Shown here piece by piece: positions 52,667 to 61,950 of a stretch of DNA of 64,000 nt. Below the pieces are notes generated by a model. The model had not been told where the DNA came from, searched no databases, and saw nothing but the letters and a program-made list of their open reading frames with translations. The position numbers were made by a program, and so were the translations under genes. How positions within the stretch are numbered: position 1 is the first letter of the stretch; the number at the start of each line of letters is the position of its first letter. This DNA is from CAZOZZ01 sp965262425 (GTDB lineage: Bacteria; Acidobacteriota; Terriglobia; 20CM-2-55-15), in the NCBI GenBank assembly GCA_965262425.1, contig OZ253536.1, positions 5,022,001 through 5,086,000 on the forward strand, read 5' to 3'.

Positions 52667-54455
52667 GCGCGGTCTCCCGGTCCCCGGCCTTCCGACCGCT
52701 TCGGATATATTCCTCGAACTCGTCCCGGAATTTTGCAATGTAGGACTGAACCGGCCAGGCGGCCGCATCCGCAAAGACGCAAATTGTATTTCCTTCCATA
52801 TCGCCGGCGATGGCGAGGAGGTGATCCAGGTCGTCGGGACTTCCATGTCCTTCGGTGATGCGGCGCACGATGCGGTGGACCCAGCCGGTTCCCTCACGGC
52901 AGGGTGAGCACTGTCCGCAAGACTCATCGGCAAAGAACTTTGCCGCAGATTCGAGGGCTTCGATCATACAGGTGGTCTCGTCCATCACGATCACGCCCCC
53001 GGATCCCGCCATGGTTCCAGCGGCCCTGAGGGAGTCAAAGTCCATGGCTACGTCGATCTCATCGGCCGTCAGAATCTTGGCCGAGATGCCCCCGGGGATG
53101 ACGGCCTTGAGCTTGTGGCCATCGCGCACACCTCCGGCGTAGTTCTCGATGAGATCCCGAAGAGTGACGCCCACCGACGCCTCGTAGACGCCGGGCCGCT
53201 CCACATGGCCGCTCACACAGAAGAGCCGCGTGCCGCCCTGGCGTTCGGAGCCAATGCCGGCAAATCGTTCCGCGCCATTTCGCAGAATGAAGGGGACACA
53301 GGCCAGGGTTTCCACATTGTTGACGATGGTGGGGCACGCAAACAGACCGGAGATCGCGGGAAAGGGGGGCTTGAGTCGCGGAAAACCCTTTCCGCCCTCG
53401 AGTGAAGTCAGAAGAGCGGTCTCCTCGCCACAGATATAGGCCCCGGCGCCCCGGTGGATCACCACGTCGAGGTCAAAGCCGGTCCCCTGGATATTCTTTC
53501 CAAGCCAACTCTTGGCGTAAGCTTCATCGATGGCGCGACCGAGGCGATCGGCCGACCGGAAGTATTCGCCCCGGATGTACACATATGCCTTATGGCTGTC
53601 GATGGCATAGGCCGCGATGATCATGCCTTCGAGCAGCGCGTGTGGGTCCCGCTCCATGATGTAGCGGTCCTTGAAAGTGCCGGGTTCGCCTTCGTCTGCG
53701 TTGACGACGAGGTACTTGGGCTGGGTTGTTTCCCTGGGGATGAAGGACCACTTCCTGGCGGCTGGAAAACCCGCCCCCCCCAGACCCCGCAGGTTGGATT
53801 TGGAAACCTCGTCGATCACCTGTTGCGGGGTCATGGAAGTGAGGACCTTCATAGCCGCAAGATATCCGCCGTCAGCGGTGTAGGCTTCCAACCACGTCCC
53901 TTCCGTATCTTTAAAACGCGGGGAGAGCACCGGCCCGTCCGAACAGATGAAGGGTTCAGGCTCCGGGGTCGATTCAGCCTTGCCGGGCTCCGAGAGCGCG
54001 TCCTGGATGAGAGTCCCGACGGCTTCACCCACCAGCGGGCCGACGAAGCGTTCGTCGAGTTGGGCCATGGGGGCCATCTCGCAGGCGCAGAGACATTCGA
54101 CTTCTGTGAGGGTGACTTCCCCGCCCGGAGTGGTCTCGCCGGGGCTGATTTCGAGGCGTTCCTTGATTCCCTCCAGCAGATCTTCGGCCCCGCGCAAAAC
54201 GCAGGGCAGGCTGGTGCAGACGCGAAGCTCGCGCCGGCCCACCGGTTGAGTGTGGAACATGGTGTAGAAGGAAACGGCCTCGCGCACGTGGGAGATCGAT
54301 ACTGCGAGCAGGCGTCCCACCCAGGCCTCGCCCTCCTTGGAGACGTAACCCTGGTTCTGTTGAACAAGCCAAAGGAGGGGCAGCATGGCGGCCTTCGGGT
54401 GCTCGTAGCGTTCGAGGATCTCCCGGGCTTCGCTTTCAAGGTCGCTGAGTGTCAC
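52659..54455 (-). CDS. nuoEF: NuoE-NuoF fusion (NADH dehydrogenase flavoprotein)
   Basis: 598 residues from the GTG at 54455 (GTGA overlap with nuoD). Residues 1-160 are NuoE: a helical start and a thioredoxin-like 2Fe-2S domain with Cys80, Cys85, Cys121, Cys125, the same 5-36-4 spacing as stand-alone NuoE. A linker (SEPGKAESTPEPEPF) joins it to NuoF: LRGLGGAGFPAARKWSFIP (FMN/NADH site), YLVVNADEGEPGTFKDR, AYICGEETALL and the 4Fe-4S CGQCSPCREG. It oxidises NADH. No separate nuoE is present in the operon. Confidence 0.93.
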   Translation of the reverse strand: MTLSDLESEAREILERYEHPKAAMLPLLWLVQQNQGYVSKEGEAWVGRLLAVSISHVREAVSFYTMFHTQPVGRRELRVCTSLPCVLRGAEDLLEGIKERLEISPGETTPGGEVTLTEVECLCACEMAPMAQLDERFVGPLVGEAVGTLIQDALSEPGKAESTPEPEPFICSDGPVLSPRFKDTEGTWLEAYTADGGYLAAMKVLTSMTPQQVIDEVSKSNLRGLGGAGFPAARKWSFIPRETTQPKYLVVNADEGEPGTFKDRYIMERDPHALLEGMIIAAYAIDSHKAYVYIRGEYFRSADRLGRAIDEAYAKSWLGKNIQGTGFDLDVVIHRGAGAYICGEETALLTSLEGGKGFPRLKPPFPAISGLFACPTIVNNVETLACVPFILRNGAERFAGIGSERQGGTRLFCVSGHVERPGVYEASVGVTLRDLIENYAGGVRDGHKLKAVIPGGISAKILTADEIDVAMDFDSLRAAGTMAGSGGVIVMDETTCMIEALESAAKFFADESCGQCSPCREGTGWVHRIVRRITEGHGSPDDLDHLLAIAGDMEGNTICVFADAAAWPVQSYIAKFRDEFEEYIRSGRKAGDRETAHA

Positions 54456-55834
54456 CGGTCGAGTTCCCCGCCGATCATGTTGACCGATCCGAAGGTGGGG
54501 ACCATGTCGGCGATCATGCCCCCGTTGAGGAGCTTTGATAGAGCCGACATGATGGCAAAGCACGGCGGTCGAACGCGCACCCGATAGGGGCGACCGTCTC
54601 CGTCGCTCACGACATAGAACCCGAGCTCCCCGTTGGCCCCTTCCACCGGGAAGTAGACCTCGCCCCTGGGCGGCCGCACGCCGTGGCCGTGCATGACCAG
54701 CTTGAAGTGGTTCATGAGTCCTTCGATGTTGCCGTAGGTATCTTCCTTGGGGGGGAGGAAGGCCCGCTTTTCGTCAGCGGCGATAGAAGGATACTCGGTG
54801 CGACCGGAGCCTTCGAGGGTGGGACCGGTCACGGCGCAACCGCCGGAGATGGCCGGGATGTTCCCGACCTTGGCAAGGTCCACCATCTCCGCGGCCGGAA
54901 TCGGGCGTCCTGTCTCCGGGTTGACCTGGACCGCTCCCGGCGGCATGTCGCCGAGCGCTCTCTCCACGATGCGCATGGACTGCTCCATCTCTTCCATGCG
55001 GACCAGATAACGATCCATGTTGTCACCGCGGCTTCCCACCGGCACGTCGAAAGGCACCCGGTCGTAGACAGCGTACGGGCAGTCCTTGCGCACGTCGTAC
55101 TCCGCGCCGGTCGCGCGAAGGAAGGGGCCTGTGATTCCGTAGGAAATCGCGTCTTCGGCGGAGATCACGCCGGTTCCGTTCATGCGGTCTACGAAGATAC
55201 GGTTCCGCGTGAGGAGTCCGTGCGACTCGGCGAGGACCTTGCGAGTCTCCTTAAAAGCCTTGCGGCAGGGCTCGGCAAAGTCCTCCGGAAGATCGGCCTT
55301 CACGCCGCCGACCCGGCAGTAGGTGACTGTCAGGCGTGCGCCGGTGACCTTCTCCACGAGCTCCCACAAATACTCGCGTGCCTTGATCATGTAGAGAAAG
55401 ACGGTGAAAGCTCCCAGCTCCATGGCGGTTGCCCCGACACAGGTGAGGTGGTCCGAGATCCTGGAAATCTCCGAAAGGATGACCCGGACGTAGTGGCAGC
55501 GCTCCGGGACCGAGATCCCCAGCAGCTTTTCCACCGCCATGCAGTAGCCCATGTTGTTGATGAGTGGGGAAACGTAGTTGAGTCGGTCGGTGTAGGGGAT
55601 GACGCCGTTGTAGTCGACCGTTTCGGCCATCTTCTCGAAAGCGCGGTGAAGGTAGCCGATCTCCACGTCGGTTTCCAGGATTTGCTCCCCGTCGAGCTTG
55701 GCCACGATCCGGACGATCCCGTGCATGGCCGGGTGCGCGGGGCCGATGTTCAGCATCATATCCCGTGTTTCGAGCTCCGCGGCCTCGCTCTGGGTCTCGG
55801 TTGTCTCGGGCGTTGGGGTCGTTTCCATCGGCAC
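54452..55834 (-). CDS. nuoD: NADH-quinone oxidoreductase subunit D
   Basis: The 460-residue 49-kDa-type subunit has NIGPAHPAMHGIVRIV, EIGYLHRAFEKMAE, YTDRLNYVSPLINNMGYC and CFAIMSALSKLLNGGMIADM at its end, lining the quinone pocket. It has an extra stretch of about 55-60 residues near 302-360 (from VQVNPETGRPIPAAEM to the IAADEKRAFLPPKED part) not found in the short forms. The start is GTG 55834 or ATG 55828. It lies two bases after nuoC. Confidence 0.95.
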   Translation of the reverse strand: MPMETTPTPETTETQSEAAELETRDMMLNIGPAHPAMHGIVRIVAKLDGEQILETDVEIGYLHRAFEKMAETVDYNGVIPYTDRLNYVSPLINNMGYCMAVEKLLGISVPERCHYVRVILSEISRISDHLTCVGATAMELGAFTVFLYMIKAREYLWELVEKVTGARLTVTYCRVGGVKADLPEDFAEPCRKAFKETRKVLAESHGLLTRNRIFVDRMNGTGVISAEDAISYGITGPFLRATGAEYDVRKDCPYAVYDRVPFDVPVGSRGDNMDRYLVRMEEMEQSMRIVERALGDMPPGAVQVNPETGRPIPAAEMVDLAKVGNIPAISGGCAVTGPTLEGSGRTEYPSIAADEKRAFLPPKEDTYGNIEGLMNHFKLVMHGHGVRPPRGEVYFPVEGANGELGFYVVSDGDGRPYRVRVRPPCFAIMSALSKLLNGGMIADMVPTFGSVNMIGGELDR

Positions 55835-55836
55835 GC

Positions 55837-56418
55837 TCAGTTCTTCGGCCCGATCAAGGGTTGTCGTTTGTTGACCGGATAGTCCTTGCGCAGCGGGTGG
55901 CCGTCAAACCCTTCGTACATGAGAATGCGCCTCAAATCCGGATGTCCCTTGAAATCGATTCCGAACATGTCCCACACCTCGCGCTCGAGCCAGTCGGCGC
56001 CGGGCCACAACGAGGTCAGGGAATCCACCCGGCCCTCGGACTCGTCAACGGGCGCCACCAGCCGTAGTCGATGCTTGTGAGACATGGAATAGAAGTGGTA
56101 CACGAGGGCAAAGCGCGCCGGGTCGGGAGGGCCGGGCCAGGGGTCCTCATCCGGAATTTCGGGAGACGGCGCGACCGACACCCCGGAGGACGCGAAGAAA
56201 GCCGGGGACGGTCTTTTGCCGAAAGTGGCGTAGTCCACGGCGGTCAAATCCATCAGATAATTCATTGCCAGGGCCGGGTCTTCTTTCAGAAACCGCGCCA
56301 CTTCGAGCAGGTCCTTCCCTACGACAACCACGGTGGCGTCGCCCCGGTACGTGTGCGAAGCCGCCACCGCGTCGGGGAAACGGGCCCTTACAGACTCGAT
56401 CAGAAACGAGGTATTCAT
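55837..56418 (-). CDS. nuoC: NADH-quinone oxidoreductase subunit C
   Basis: 193 residues from the ATG at 56418, which overlaps the nuoB stop as ATGA; the longer open frame to 56823 lies within nuoB. It has FALVYHFYSMSHKHRLRLV, SLWPGADWLEREVWDMFGI and HPDLRRILMYEGFDGHPLRKDYP, typical of the 30-kDa subunit. A Pro-rich insertion of about 30 residues (near 68-98, SPAFFASSGVSVAPSPEIP) splits the usual YHL strand region. Confidence 0.93.
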   Translation of the reverse strand: MNTSFLIESVRARFPDAVAASHTYRGDATVVVVGKDLLEVARFLKEDPALAMNYLMDLTAVDYATFGKRPSPAFFASSGVSVAPSPEIPDEDPWPGPPDPARFALVYHFYSMSHKHRLRLVAPVDESEGRVDSLTSLWPGADWLEREVWDMFGIDFKGHPDLRRILMYEGFDGHPLRKDYPVNKRQPLIGPKN

Positions 56419-56921
56419 ACTTTGAGGATGTCCGGGCGAGTTTCGGGAGTGGGCCGGACACCGGTTGTATGCTGATCCTGGATCTTGTCCTGTAGCTTCA
56501 TCAAACCGTCCAGAACCATTTCCGGCCGCGGTGGGCATCCCGGAATGTAGACATCCACCGGCATGATCGTGTCGATGCCCATCACCGTCGCGTAGTTGTC
56601 GTAGAAGCCGCCGGTACAGGTGCAGACTCCGAAGGCGACGACCCACTTGGGGTCGGCCATCTGGTCGTGGATGCGTTTCAAGACCGGCGCCATCTTGTGG
56701 CTGATCGTACCCACGACGAAGAGGACATCGGCCTGCCGGGGAGAGAATCGGGGGAAGCCTGCTCCGAAGCGGTCCACGTCGTAGTGGGAGCAAGCCGTTG
56801 CCATGTACTCCATCCCGCAGCACGCCGTCACGAAGGGGTACTGGAAGATGGAGTATTTCCGGGCCCAGCCGATGGCCTCGTTGAGACGACTTGTCAAAAA
56901 CGATGTATTGTCCATACTCAT
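56415..56921 (-). CDS. nuoB: NADH-quinone oxidoreductase subunit B
   Basis: 168 residues from the ATG at 56921, in an ATGA overlap with the nuoA stop; GGAG lies five bases upstream. It has FVTACCGMEYMA (two Cys), CTCTGGFYDNY and IPGCPPRPE, the four ligands of cluster N2, which passes electrons to quinone. The frame from GTG 56927 is two residues longer. Confidence 0.96.
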   Translation of the reverse strand: MSMDNTSFLTSRLNEAIGWARKYSIFQYPFVTACCGMEYMATACSHYDVDRFGAGFPRFSPRQADVLFVVGTISHKMAPVLKRIHDQMADPKWVVAFGVCTCTGGFYDNYATVMGIDTIMPVDVYIPGCPPRPEMVLDGLMKLQDKIQDQHTTGVRPTPETRPDILKV

Positions 56922-57271
56922 TTCCACTCCAGAGCGCCGTTATCCCAGGCGTAGACGAAGCCGACCATCAGAATCCCTAGAAAAACCCCCATTTCGGTCA
57001 GGCCCAGTAACCCCAACTGGCGATACACGACACCCCATGGGTACAGGAAGACGAGCTCAACGTCGAAAAGAATGAACAGGATCGCGGTCAAATAGAACTT
57101 GATCGCCAACTTCCCCATCGGCAGCGAAAAGGGATCCTTTCCGCATTCGAACGGCGCCAGTTTCTCGGGCGTGGGGTTCTTCTTTCCGAGGGTGGAGGCC
57201 AATATCACCATCGCGCCCGCGATCCCTCCGGCCAGGACAAAAATGACAGCGATACCGATATATTCGTTCAA
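56918..57271 (-). CDS. nuoA: NADH-quinone oxidoreductase subunit A
   Basis: A 117-residue membrane protein with three hydrophobic helices, KLAPFECGKDPF (conserved ECG loop with the switch Cys) and FYLTAILFILFDVELVFLYPW. It begins the nuoA-B-C-D-EF-G-H-I half of the operon, 40 bases after nuoN. Confidence 0.95.
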   Translation of the reverse strand: MNEYIGIAVIFVLAGGIAGAMVILASTLGKKNPTPEKLAPFECGKDPFSLPMGKLAIKFYLTAILFILFDVELVFLYPWGVVYRQLGLLGLTEMGVFLGILMVGFVYAWDNGALEWK

Positions 57272-57311
57272 TAGGGGGTAACCTCCGAGACAGTGTACAT
57301 CATTTTCAAAA

Positions 57312-58733
57312 TCACGGCGATATCGCCCAGACCACGAAGGTGCCGGGGCTGATCCCGCCGACCAGAGTGACCAGTGCGGCCAGTGCGAGTGCCGCGGAAA
57401 TCGCCACAGGGAAGCGTGACGGCGCCGGTTCCCGCGGTTCCCGCATGTACATCAGGACGACCACCCGCATGTAGATGAACGCCGACACCACACTGCAGGC
57501 CACGGCGAGGACTGCCAGCCCCGTATAGCCTGCGCGCACCGCGCTCAGGATCACGACGAACTTGGCCGCGAACCCGGCCGTTGGGGGGATGCCGGTCAGC
57601 GAAAGCAGGAACAGGAGCATGAGCGCGGCGATTGCCGGCCGCTGCGAGGCCAGGCCGTGGTAGCCATCCAGCTTCTCGCCTCGTTCGCCTAACGCGATGA
57701 CCACGCCAAAGGTTCCGAGCGTCATGAAGACGTAGAAGAAAGCATACGTCATCGTCGCCGAAGTCCCTTCAGCGGTGCCGCCGATGAGGCCCAGAAGGGC
57801 ATAGCCCGCATGCGAGATGGAGGAATAGGCCAGCAGCCGCTTCATGTCGGTCTGGGACAGAAGGACGATGCTTCCGACGATAAGGGAGAGTGCGGCGAGC
57901 CCTGCCAGGAACACGGCCAGGACTTCGGCCTGGGAGCCGAACGCGACCAGCGTGACTCGTCCCAACGCTGCCAGACCCGCCGCCTTGGACCCGGCCGCCA
58001 GGAATGCCGCAACCGGGGCGCTCGCACCCTGATAGGCGTCCGGCGCCCAGGCATGAAACGGCACTGCCGCAATTTTGAAAGCGATTCCGGCCGTCACGAG
58101 TCCCGCTCCCACCAGCAGGAGCGGGTTCGCTCCGAACCCCTGCTCGGAGAGAGCCGAGGCGATGACTGCGAAGTCTGTGGATCCGGTGACACCGTAGGTC
58201 AGGCTGATCCCGTAGAGAAACAGGGCGGAAGCGAATGAAGCCAGCAGGAAATACTTGATGGCGCCCTCGTTGGCCAGCGGGCTCTTCACCGTTGCGCCGA
58301 CCAGGGTGTAGGAGCAGAGTGTCATGAGCTCCAGAGCGAGGTAGAGCATCAGGAGATCGAGGGCTGAAGCGGCAAGCATCATTCCCGTCGCGGCCAACAG
58401 AAGCAAGGCATGGTACTCGCCACGTGGAACCGTTTCCCCGTCGATGGTCTTTACGGAGAGAAGCGCGGCCATCGCCAGGGTGGCGGCGATGAGCACCTTG
58501 AAGAATTGGGAGTAACCGTCCAGGGTGATCATGCCCCCAAAGCCCGTCGTGGCTCCGTCGGGCAGGGACCAGACCGAGACCAGGGCCGCCCCCAGCGCCG
58601 CCAGCACCGTTCCGACTACGGCGACCGGAGTTTTCCGGATCCGACGGGCGACAAGAATGAGCGCGAGGGCCATTCCGACAAGAATGAGCTCCGGGATCAG
58701 CAGGAACACGTCCGACAGGGTCGCACCATTCAT
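57312..58733 (-). CDS. nuoN: NADH-quinone oxidoreductase subunit N
   Basis: 473 residues from the ATG at 58733 (ATGA overlap with nuoM); the frame to 58958 lies within nuoM. Fourteen or so membrane helices, with YLALELMTLCSYTLVG (the conserved Glu), GIAFKIAAVPFHAWAPDAYQGA (Lys and Pro-His) and LLAYSSISHAGYALLG. One of the antiporter-like proton channels of complex I. Confidence 0.95.
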   Translation of the reverse strand: MNGATLSDVFLLIPELILVGMALALILVARRIRKTPVAVVGTVLAALGAALVSVWSLPDGATTGFGGMITLDGYSQFFKVLIAATLAMAALLSVKTIDGETVPRGEYHALLLLAATGMMLAASALDLLMLYLALELMTLCSYTLVGATVKSPLANEGAIKYFLLASFASALFLYGISLTYGVTGSTDFAVIASALSEQGFGANPLLLVGAGLVTAGIAFKIAAVPFHAWAPDAYQGASAPVAAFLAAGSKAAGLAALGRVTLVAFGSQAEVLAVFLAGLAALSLIVGSIVLLSQTDMKRLLAYSSISHAGYALLGLIGGTAEGTSATMTYAFFYVFMTLGTFGVVIALGERGEKLDGYHGLASQRPAIAALMLLFLLSLTGIPPTAGFAAKFVVILSAVRAGYTGLAVLAVACSVVSAFIYMRVVVLMYMREPREPAPSRFPVAISAALALAALVTLVGGISPGTFVVWAISP

Positions 58734-60184
58734 GGTGTGACCCCGGCGAGGAGTTGGGCCACGGGAGCATGGAGATAGGAGAGGATCAATTCCGGGTAGA
58801 GGCCCAGACCGAGAGCCAGCAAGGCCAGCGGCGCCAGCGTCGCCACCTCGCGGGCATTGAGCTCGAGCTTCAGCCCCTTGAGTCCCGGGTTCAGTTCGCC
58901 CATGACCATCCGGTAGAACAGCCAAACCACATAGGTGGTTCCCAGCGCCACGCCCCATACAGCCATGACTCCGAGCCAGATCTGGGTCTTGAAGGCGCCG
59001 CTGACGATGAGGAACTCGCCGACGAACGAATTCAATCCCGGGAATCCCGCCGCCGCCAGACAGAACAGTGCCAGCAGAGTGCAGTAGACCGGTGCAGTTT
59101 TTGCGAGCCCCCCATAGTCCTTGATCTCGCGCGTGTGCGTCCGCTCGTAGATCATGCCGACCGACAGGAACAGCGCCGCGGAAATGATCCCATGGTTAAT
59201 CATCTGAAGGACTGCCCCTTCGACCGCGCTCTGGTTCAGGGTGAAGATGCCCAGCGTGACGAAACCCATGTGGCTGACGCTCGAGAAGGCGATGAGACGC
59301 TTGACGTCGGTCTGGACCAGGGTCACGTACGCACCCCAGACGATGGCAACTGCAGAGACCACCAGCATGGGCCAGACGAAGATTTGTACGGCCTCGGGAA
59401 GTATGGGGAGCGAAACCCGCAGGAAGCCATAGGCGCCCATCTTGAGAAGGATTCCGGCCAGGATCACGCTTCCCGCCGTGGGTGCCTCCGTATGGGCGTC
59501 CGGAAGCCAGGTATGCACCGGGAACATCGGCACCTTGACCGCGAAGGCGGCCAGAAATGCGGCGAACAGCCAGGCTTGCTGCCCGGGTTCAAGGCTCGGC
59601 TCCGCCGCGGCCAGTGCCCTGAAGTCCAACGTACCGAAGGTGTCGTACAGGGCCACCATCCCGACAAGCATCAGGACGCTTCCCCCCAGCGTGAAAAGCA
59701 GAAACTTGACTGCTGCGTAAACGCGACCCGGGCCTCCCCAGCCTCCGATGAGGAGAAAGAGGGGAATGATCATGAGTTCCCAGAAGATGTAGAAGAGAAA
59801 GAGATTCGATGCGGCAAAAAGCCCGATCATCGCGGTTTCGGCGATCAGAAGCGCCGCGTAGAACTCCGGAACCCTTGTTTGGACTGCACTCCACGACGCG
59901 CCGATACACAGCACACTCAAAAGCGAAGAGAGGAAGATGAAGGGGAGGCTGATGCCATCCACTCCCATGCCGTAGGTGATGTTCCACGACGGGATCCAGT
60001 CTCGAGTTTCTACGAATTGGAGGGCACTCGAGGCTTTGTCGAAGTTCACGTAAAGTGGGGCCGACACGGCCAGGGTTGCCACGGTCGTGGCCAGAGCGAT
60101 CCACCGTGCCAGTTGCTCCCTGCCGACGACGAGGATCAAAACCGCACCTGCGAGCGGCAGAAATGTCGTGGCCGTTAAGGTCAT
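58730..60184 (-). CDS. nuoM: NADH-quinone oxidoreductase subunit M
   Basis: 484 residues with the NuoM hallmarks FYIFWELMIIPLFLLIGGWG, FAVKVPMFPVHTWLPDAHTEAPTAG and IAFSSVSHMGFVTLGIF. Antiporter-like proton channel of the membrane arm. It starts in an ATGA overlap with the NuoL-like gene and ends in one with nuoN, so translation is likely coupled. Confidence 0.96.
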   Translation of the reverse strand: MTLTATTFLPLAGAVLILVVGREQLARWIALATTVATLAVSAPLYVNFDKASSALQFVETRDWIPSWNITYGMGVDGISLPFIFLSSLLSVLCIGASWSAVQTRVPEFYAALLIAETAMIGLFAASNLFLFYIFWELMIIPLFLLIGGWGGPGRVYAAVKFLLFTLGGSVLMLVGMVALYDTFGTLDFRALAAAEPSLEPGQQAWLFAAFLAAFAVKVPMFPVHTWLPDAHTEAPTAGSVILAGILLKMGAYGFLRVSLPILPEAVQIFVWPMLVVSAVAIVWGAYVTLVQTDVKRLIAFSSVSHMGFVTLGIFTLNQSAVEGAVLQMINHGIISAALFLSVGMIYERTHTREIKDYGGLAKTAPVYCTLLALFCLAAAGFPGLNSFVGEFLIVSGAFKTQIWLGVMAVWGVALGTTYVVWLFYRMVMGELNPGLKGLKLELNAREVATLAPLALLALGLGLYPELILSYLHAPVAQLLAGVTP

Positions 60185-61950
60185 AGGGCAAACACCACCA
60201 GGAGGGCCAGAAGGGCCAGAATCCCGATCGCCATAATCAAACCGTAATGCTGGATGTGGCCGCTTCCGGCCGTCTTCAGCACCTGGCTCAAATTTTGGGT
60301 CGAGCGCCCCACGCCCACGAGCGCGGCGTCGACGATCACGGTGTCCAGTTTACGGAAGAGATTCGCGGCGCCGAGCACGGGCAGTCGTATCAGGAACTCA
60401 TAGATCTCTCCGATGAAGCGGTACTCCAGACGGGACAGAGGCCCCTGGGCCAGCGTGACCAGCCGGGCCGAAGCCCGCCGGTAAAACCAGTCCGTGTCCA
60501 TGCTGATCTTGGGCTCGGGATCGAGGTGCTTGAGGAGCAGGAAAAACCCGAACGCGGTGAAAGCCAGCATCCCGAGAGTGTTTGTCACGTGCACCAGCGT
60601 GTATGGAACGTAATCCGCAGGGTATGGGAGATGGTCGTACAGAAGTCCGGGAAACACGCCGATCAACACGCACGCGATTGCAGCCAGGCCCATGGCCACG
60701 AGCATGTTCCGCGGTGGCTCCTTTGCCCGCAGACCCGAGTCCTTGCCGAAGAACATGTAGTACGGCAGCTTGAGGCCGGTATGCAGGAAGGTTCCGGCCG
60801 AGGCCAGAGTCAGCATGAGAAAGATCGTCGCCAGGTGTTCCTCACCGGCGGCGGAAACCACCATGGACTTGCTTACGAAACCGCTGAACAGAGGCACCGC
60901 CGAAATGGCGAAGGCGCCGATCATGTAGAGGCCGAGCGTGACCGGCATCGTCTTGTAGAGCCCCCCCATTTCGTTCAGCTTTCGCACACCGGTCATGTGC
61001 ATGACGGCGCCCGCTCCCATGAAGAGGAGCCCTTTGTAAAGAATGTGCGCGAAGGCATGGGCCGACGCGCCGTTGATGGCCAACTGGGTTCCGATTCCCA
61101 CGCCGCAGACCATGTAGCCCACCTGGCTGATGATGTGATAGGCCAGCAGCCGTCGCGCGTCGTTTTCAAGCACGGCATAGACGACGCCATAGACCGCCAT
61201 TGCCGCCCCTAACCATATCAGCAGGTCCGTTCCCGCGAAGCCCCGGATCAAAACGTAGACGGCCGATTTGGTCGTGAAAGCGGTCATAAAGACCGCGCCG
61301 GTGACGGTCGCCTCGGGATACGCGTCGGGAAGCCACGCGCCCAGCGGCGGGACGGCCGCGTTGAGCAGAAAGGCGACGAGAATCAGGGCCCAGGCGAGGC
61401 CGCCCGAAAACGCGCCCATATCCTCAAAAGCAAGCGAACCGGTCTGGGACCAGTGGATGACGATCCCTGCCAGGAGGACGAGCCCGCCGAAGACGTGAAC
61501 CAGAAGATAGCGGAATCCCGCGGCTACGGCGGATGGTTCGCGGCGCAGCCAGACCAGGAGCGCCGAGGAAATCGCCATGAGTTCCCAGAACACGTAAAGG
61601 GAGAGGAAGTCCCCGGCAAATGTCACTCCGAGCGCGCCGCCCACGTAAGTCAAAGCGCTGACGTGTTGGGAGACGTCGTCGACATGGAGGGAGTAGACCA
61701 TGCCCACCAAGGCCATGATTGAAAAGACGTATGAAAACAGGAGGCTCAGGCCGTCGACCCGCCCAAACACGAGATCTTGTCCCAGGAAGGTTGCCTGGCC
61801 GTAGATCCCAGGCGTCATCAGCACGCAATCAATCAGCGCCGCAGCGGGCAGGGCGAGCATCGCGCCGCGCCGGACCCGGCCTTTGAGGAACGGCAGGACC
61901 CAGGCGCCCAGGATGAGTATGAGCCCGGGGTGCACCCACTCAACGTTCAT
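60181..61950 (-). CDS. NuoL/MrpD-like antiporter subunit, 589 aa
   Basis: A polytopic protein in the NuoL position. The core reads more like MrpD/MnhD (LYVFWELMAISSALLVWLR, VPPLGAWLPDAYPEATVTGAV, RRLLAYHIISQVGYMVCGVG). The C terminus, about 110 residues after helix 14, has DTDWFYRRASARLV and a final HIQHYGLIMAIGI segment, which recall the tail and lateral-helix region of NuoL. It probably takes the NuoL role at the end of the membrane arm. No other NuoL is present. It overlaps the 87-residue gene by 11 bases. Confidence 0.85.
   Translation of the reverse strand: MNVEWVHPGLILILGAWVLPFLKGRVRRGAMLALPAAALIDCVLMTPGIYGQATFLGQDLVFGRVDGLSLLFSYVFSIMALVGMVYSLHVDDVSQHVSALTYVGGALGVTFAGDFLSLYVFWELMAISSALLVWLRREPSAVAAGFRYLLVHVFGGLVLLAGIVIHWSQTGSLAFEDMGAFSGGLAWALILVAFLLNAAVPPLGAWLPDAYPEATVTGAVFMTAFTTKSAVYVLIRGFAGTDLLIWLGAAMAVYGVVYAVLENDARRLLAYHIISQVGYMVCGVGIGTQLAINGASAHAFAHILYKGLLFMGAGAVMHMTGVRKLNEMGGLYKTMPVTLGLYMIGAFAISAVPLFSGFVSKSMVVSAAGEEHLATIFLMLTLASAGTFLHTGLKLPYYMFFGKDSGLRAKEPPRNMLVAMGLAAIACVLIGVFPGLLYDHLPYPADYVPYTLVHVTNTLGMLAFTAFGFFLLLKHLDPEPKISMDTDWFYRRASARLVTLAQGPLSRLEYRFIGEIYEFLIRLPVLGAANLFRKLDTVIVDAALVGVGRSTQNLSQVLKTAGSGHIQHYGLIMAIGILALLALLVVFAL

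Noticed and set aside
52667..52933. 89-residue N-terminal extension of NuoG
   Set aside because: It lies inside nuoEF; the ATG at 52666 starts the normal ferredoxin domain.
58414..58440. CCACGTGGAACC as a second parS site
   Set aside because: Lacks the left TGTT half and lies within the nuoN coding sequence.
58754..60178. Long plus-strand frame opposite nuoM
   Set aside because: Extremely rich in charged residues with no recognisable domain; a shadow of a GC-rich membrane protein gene.
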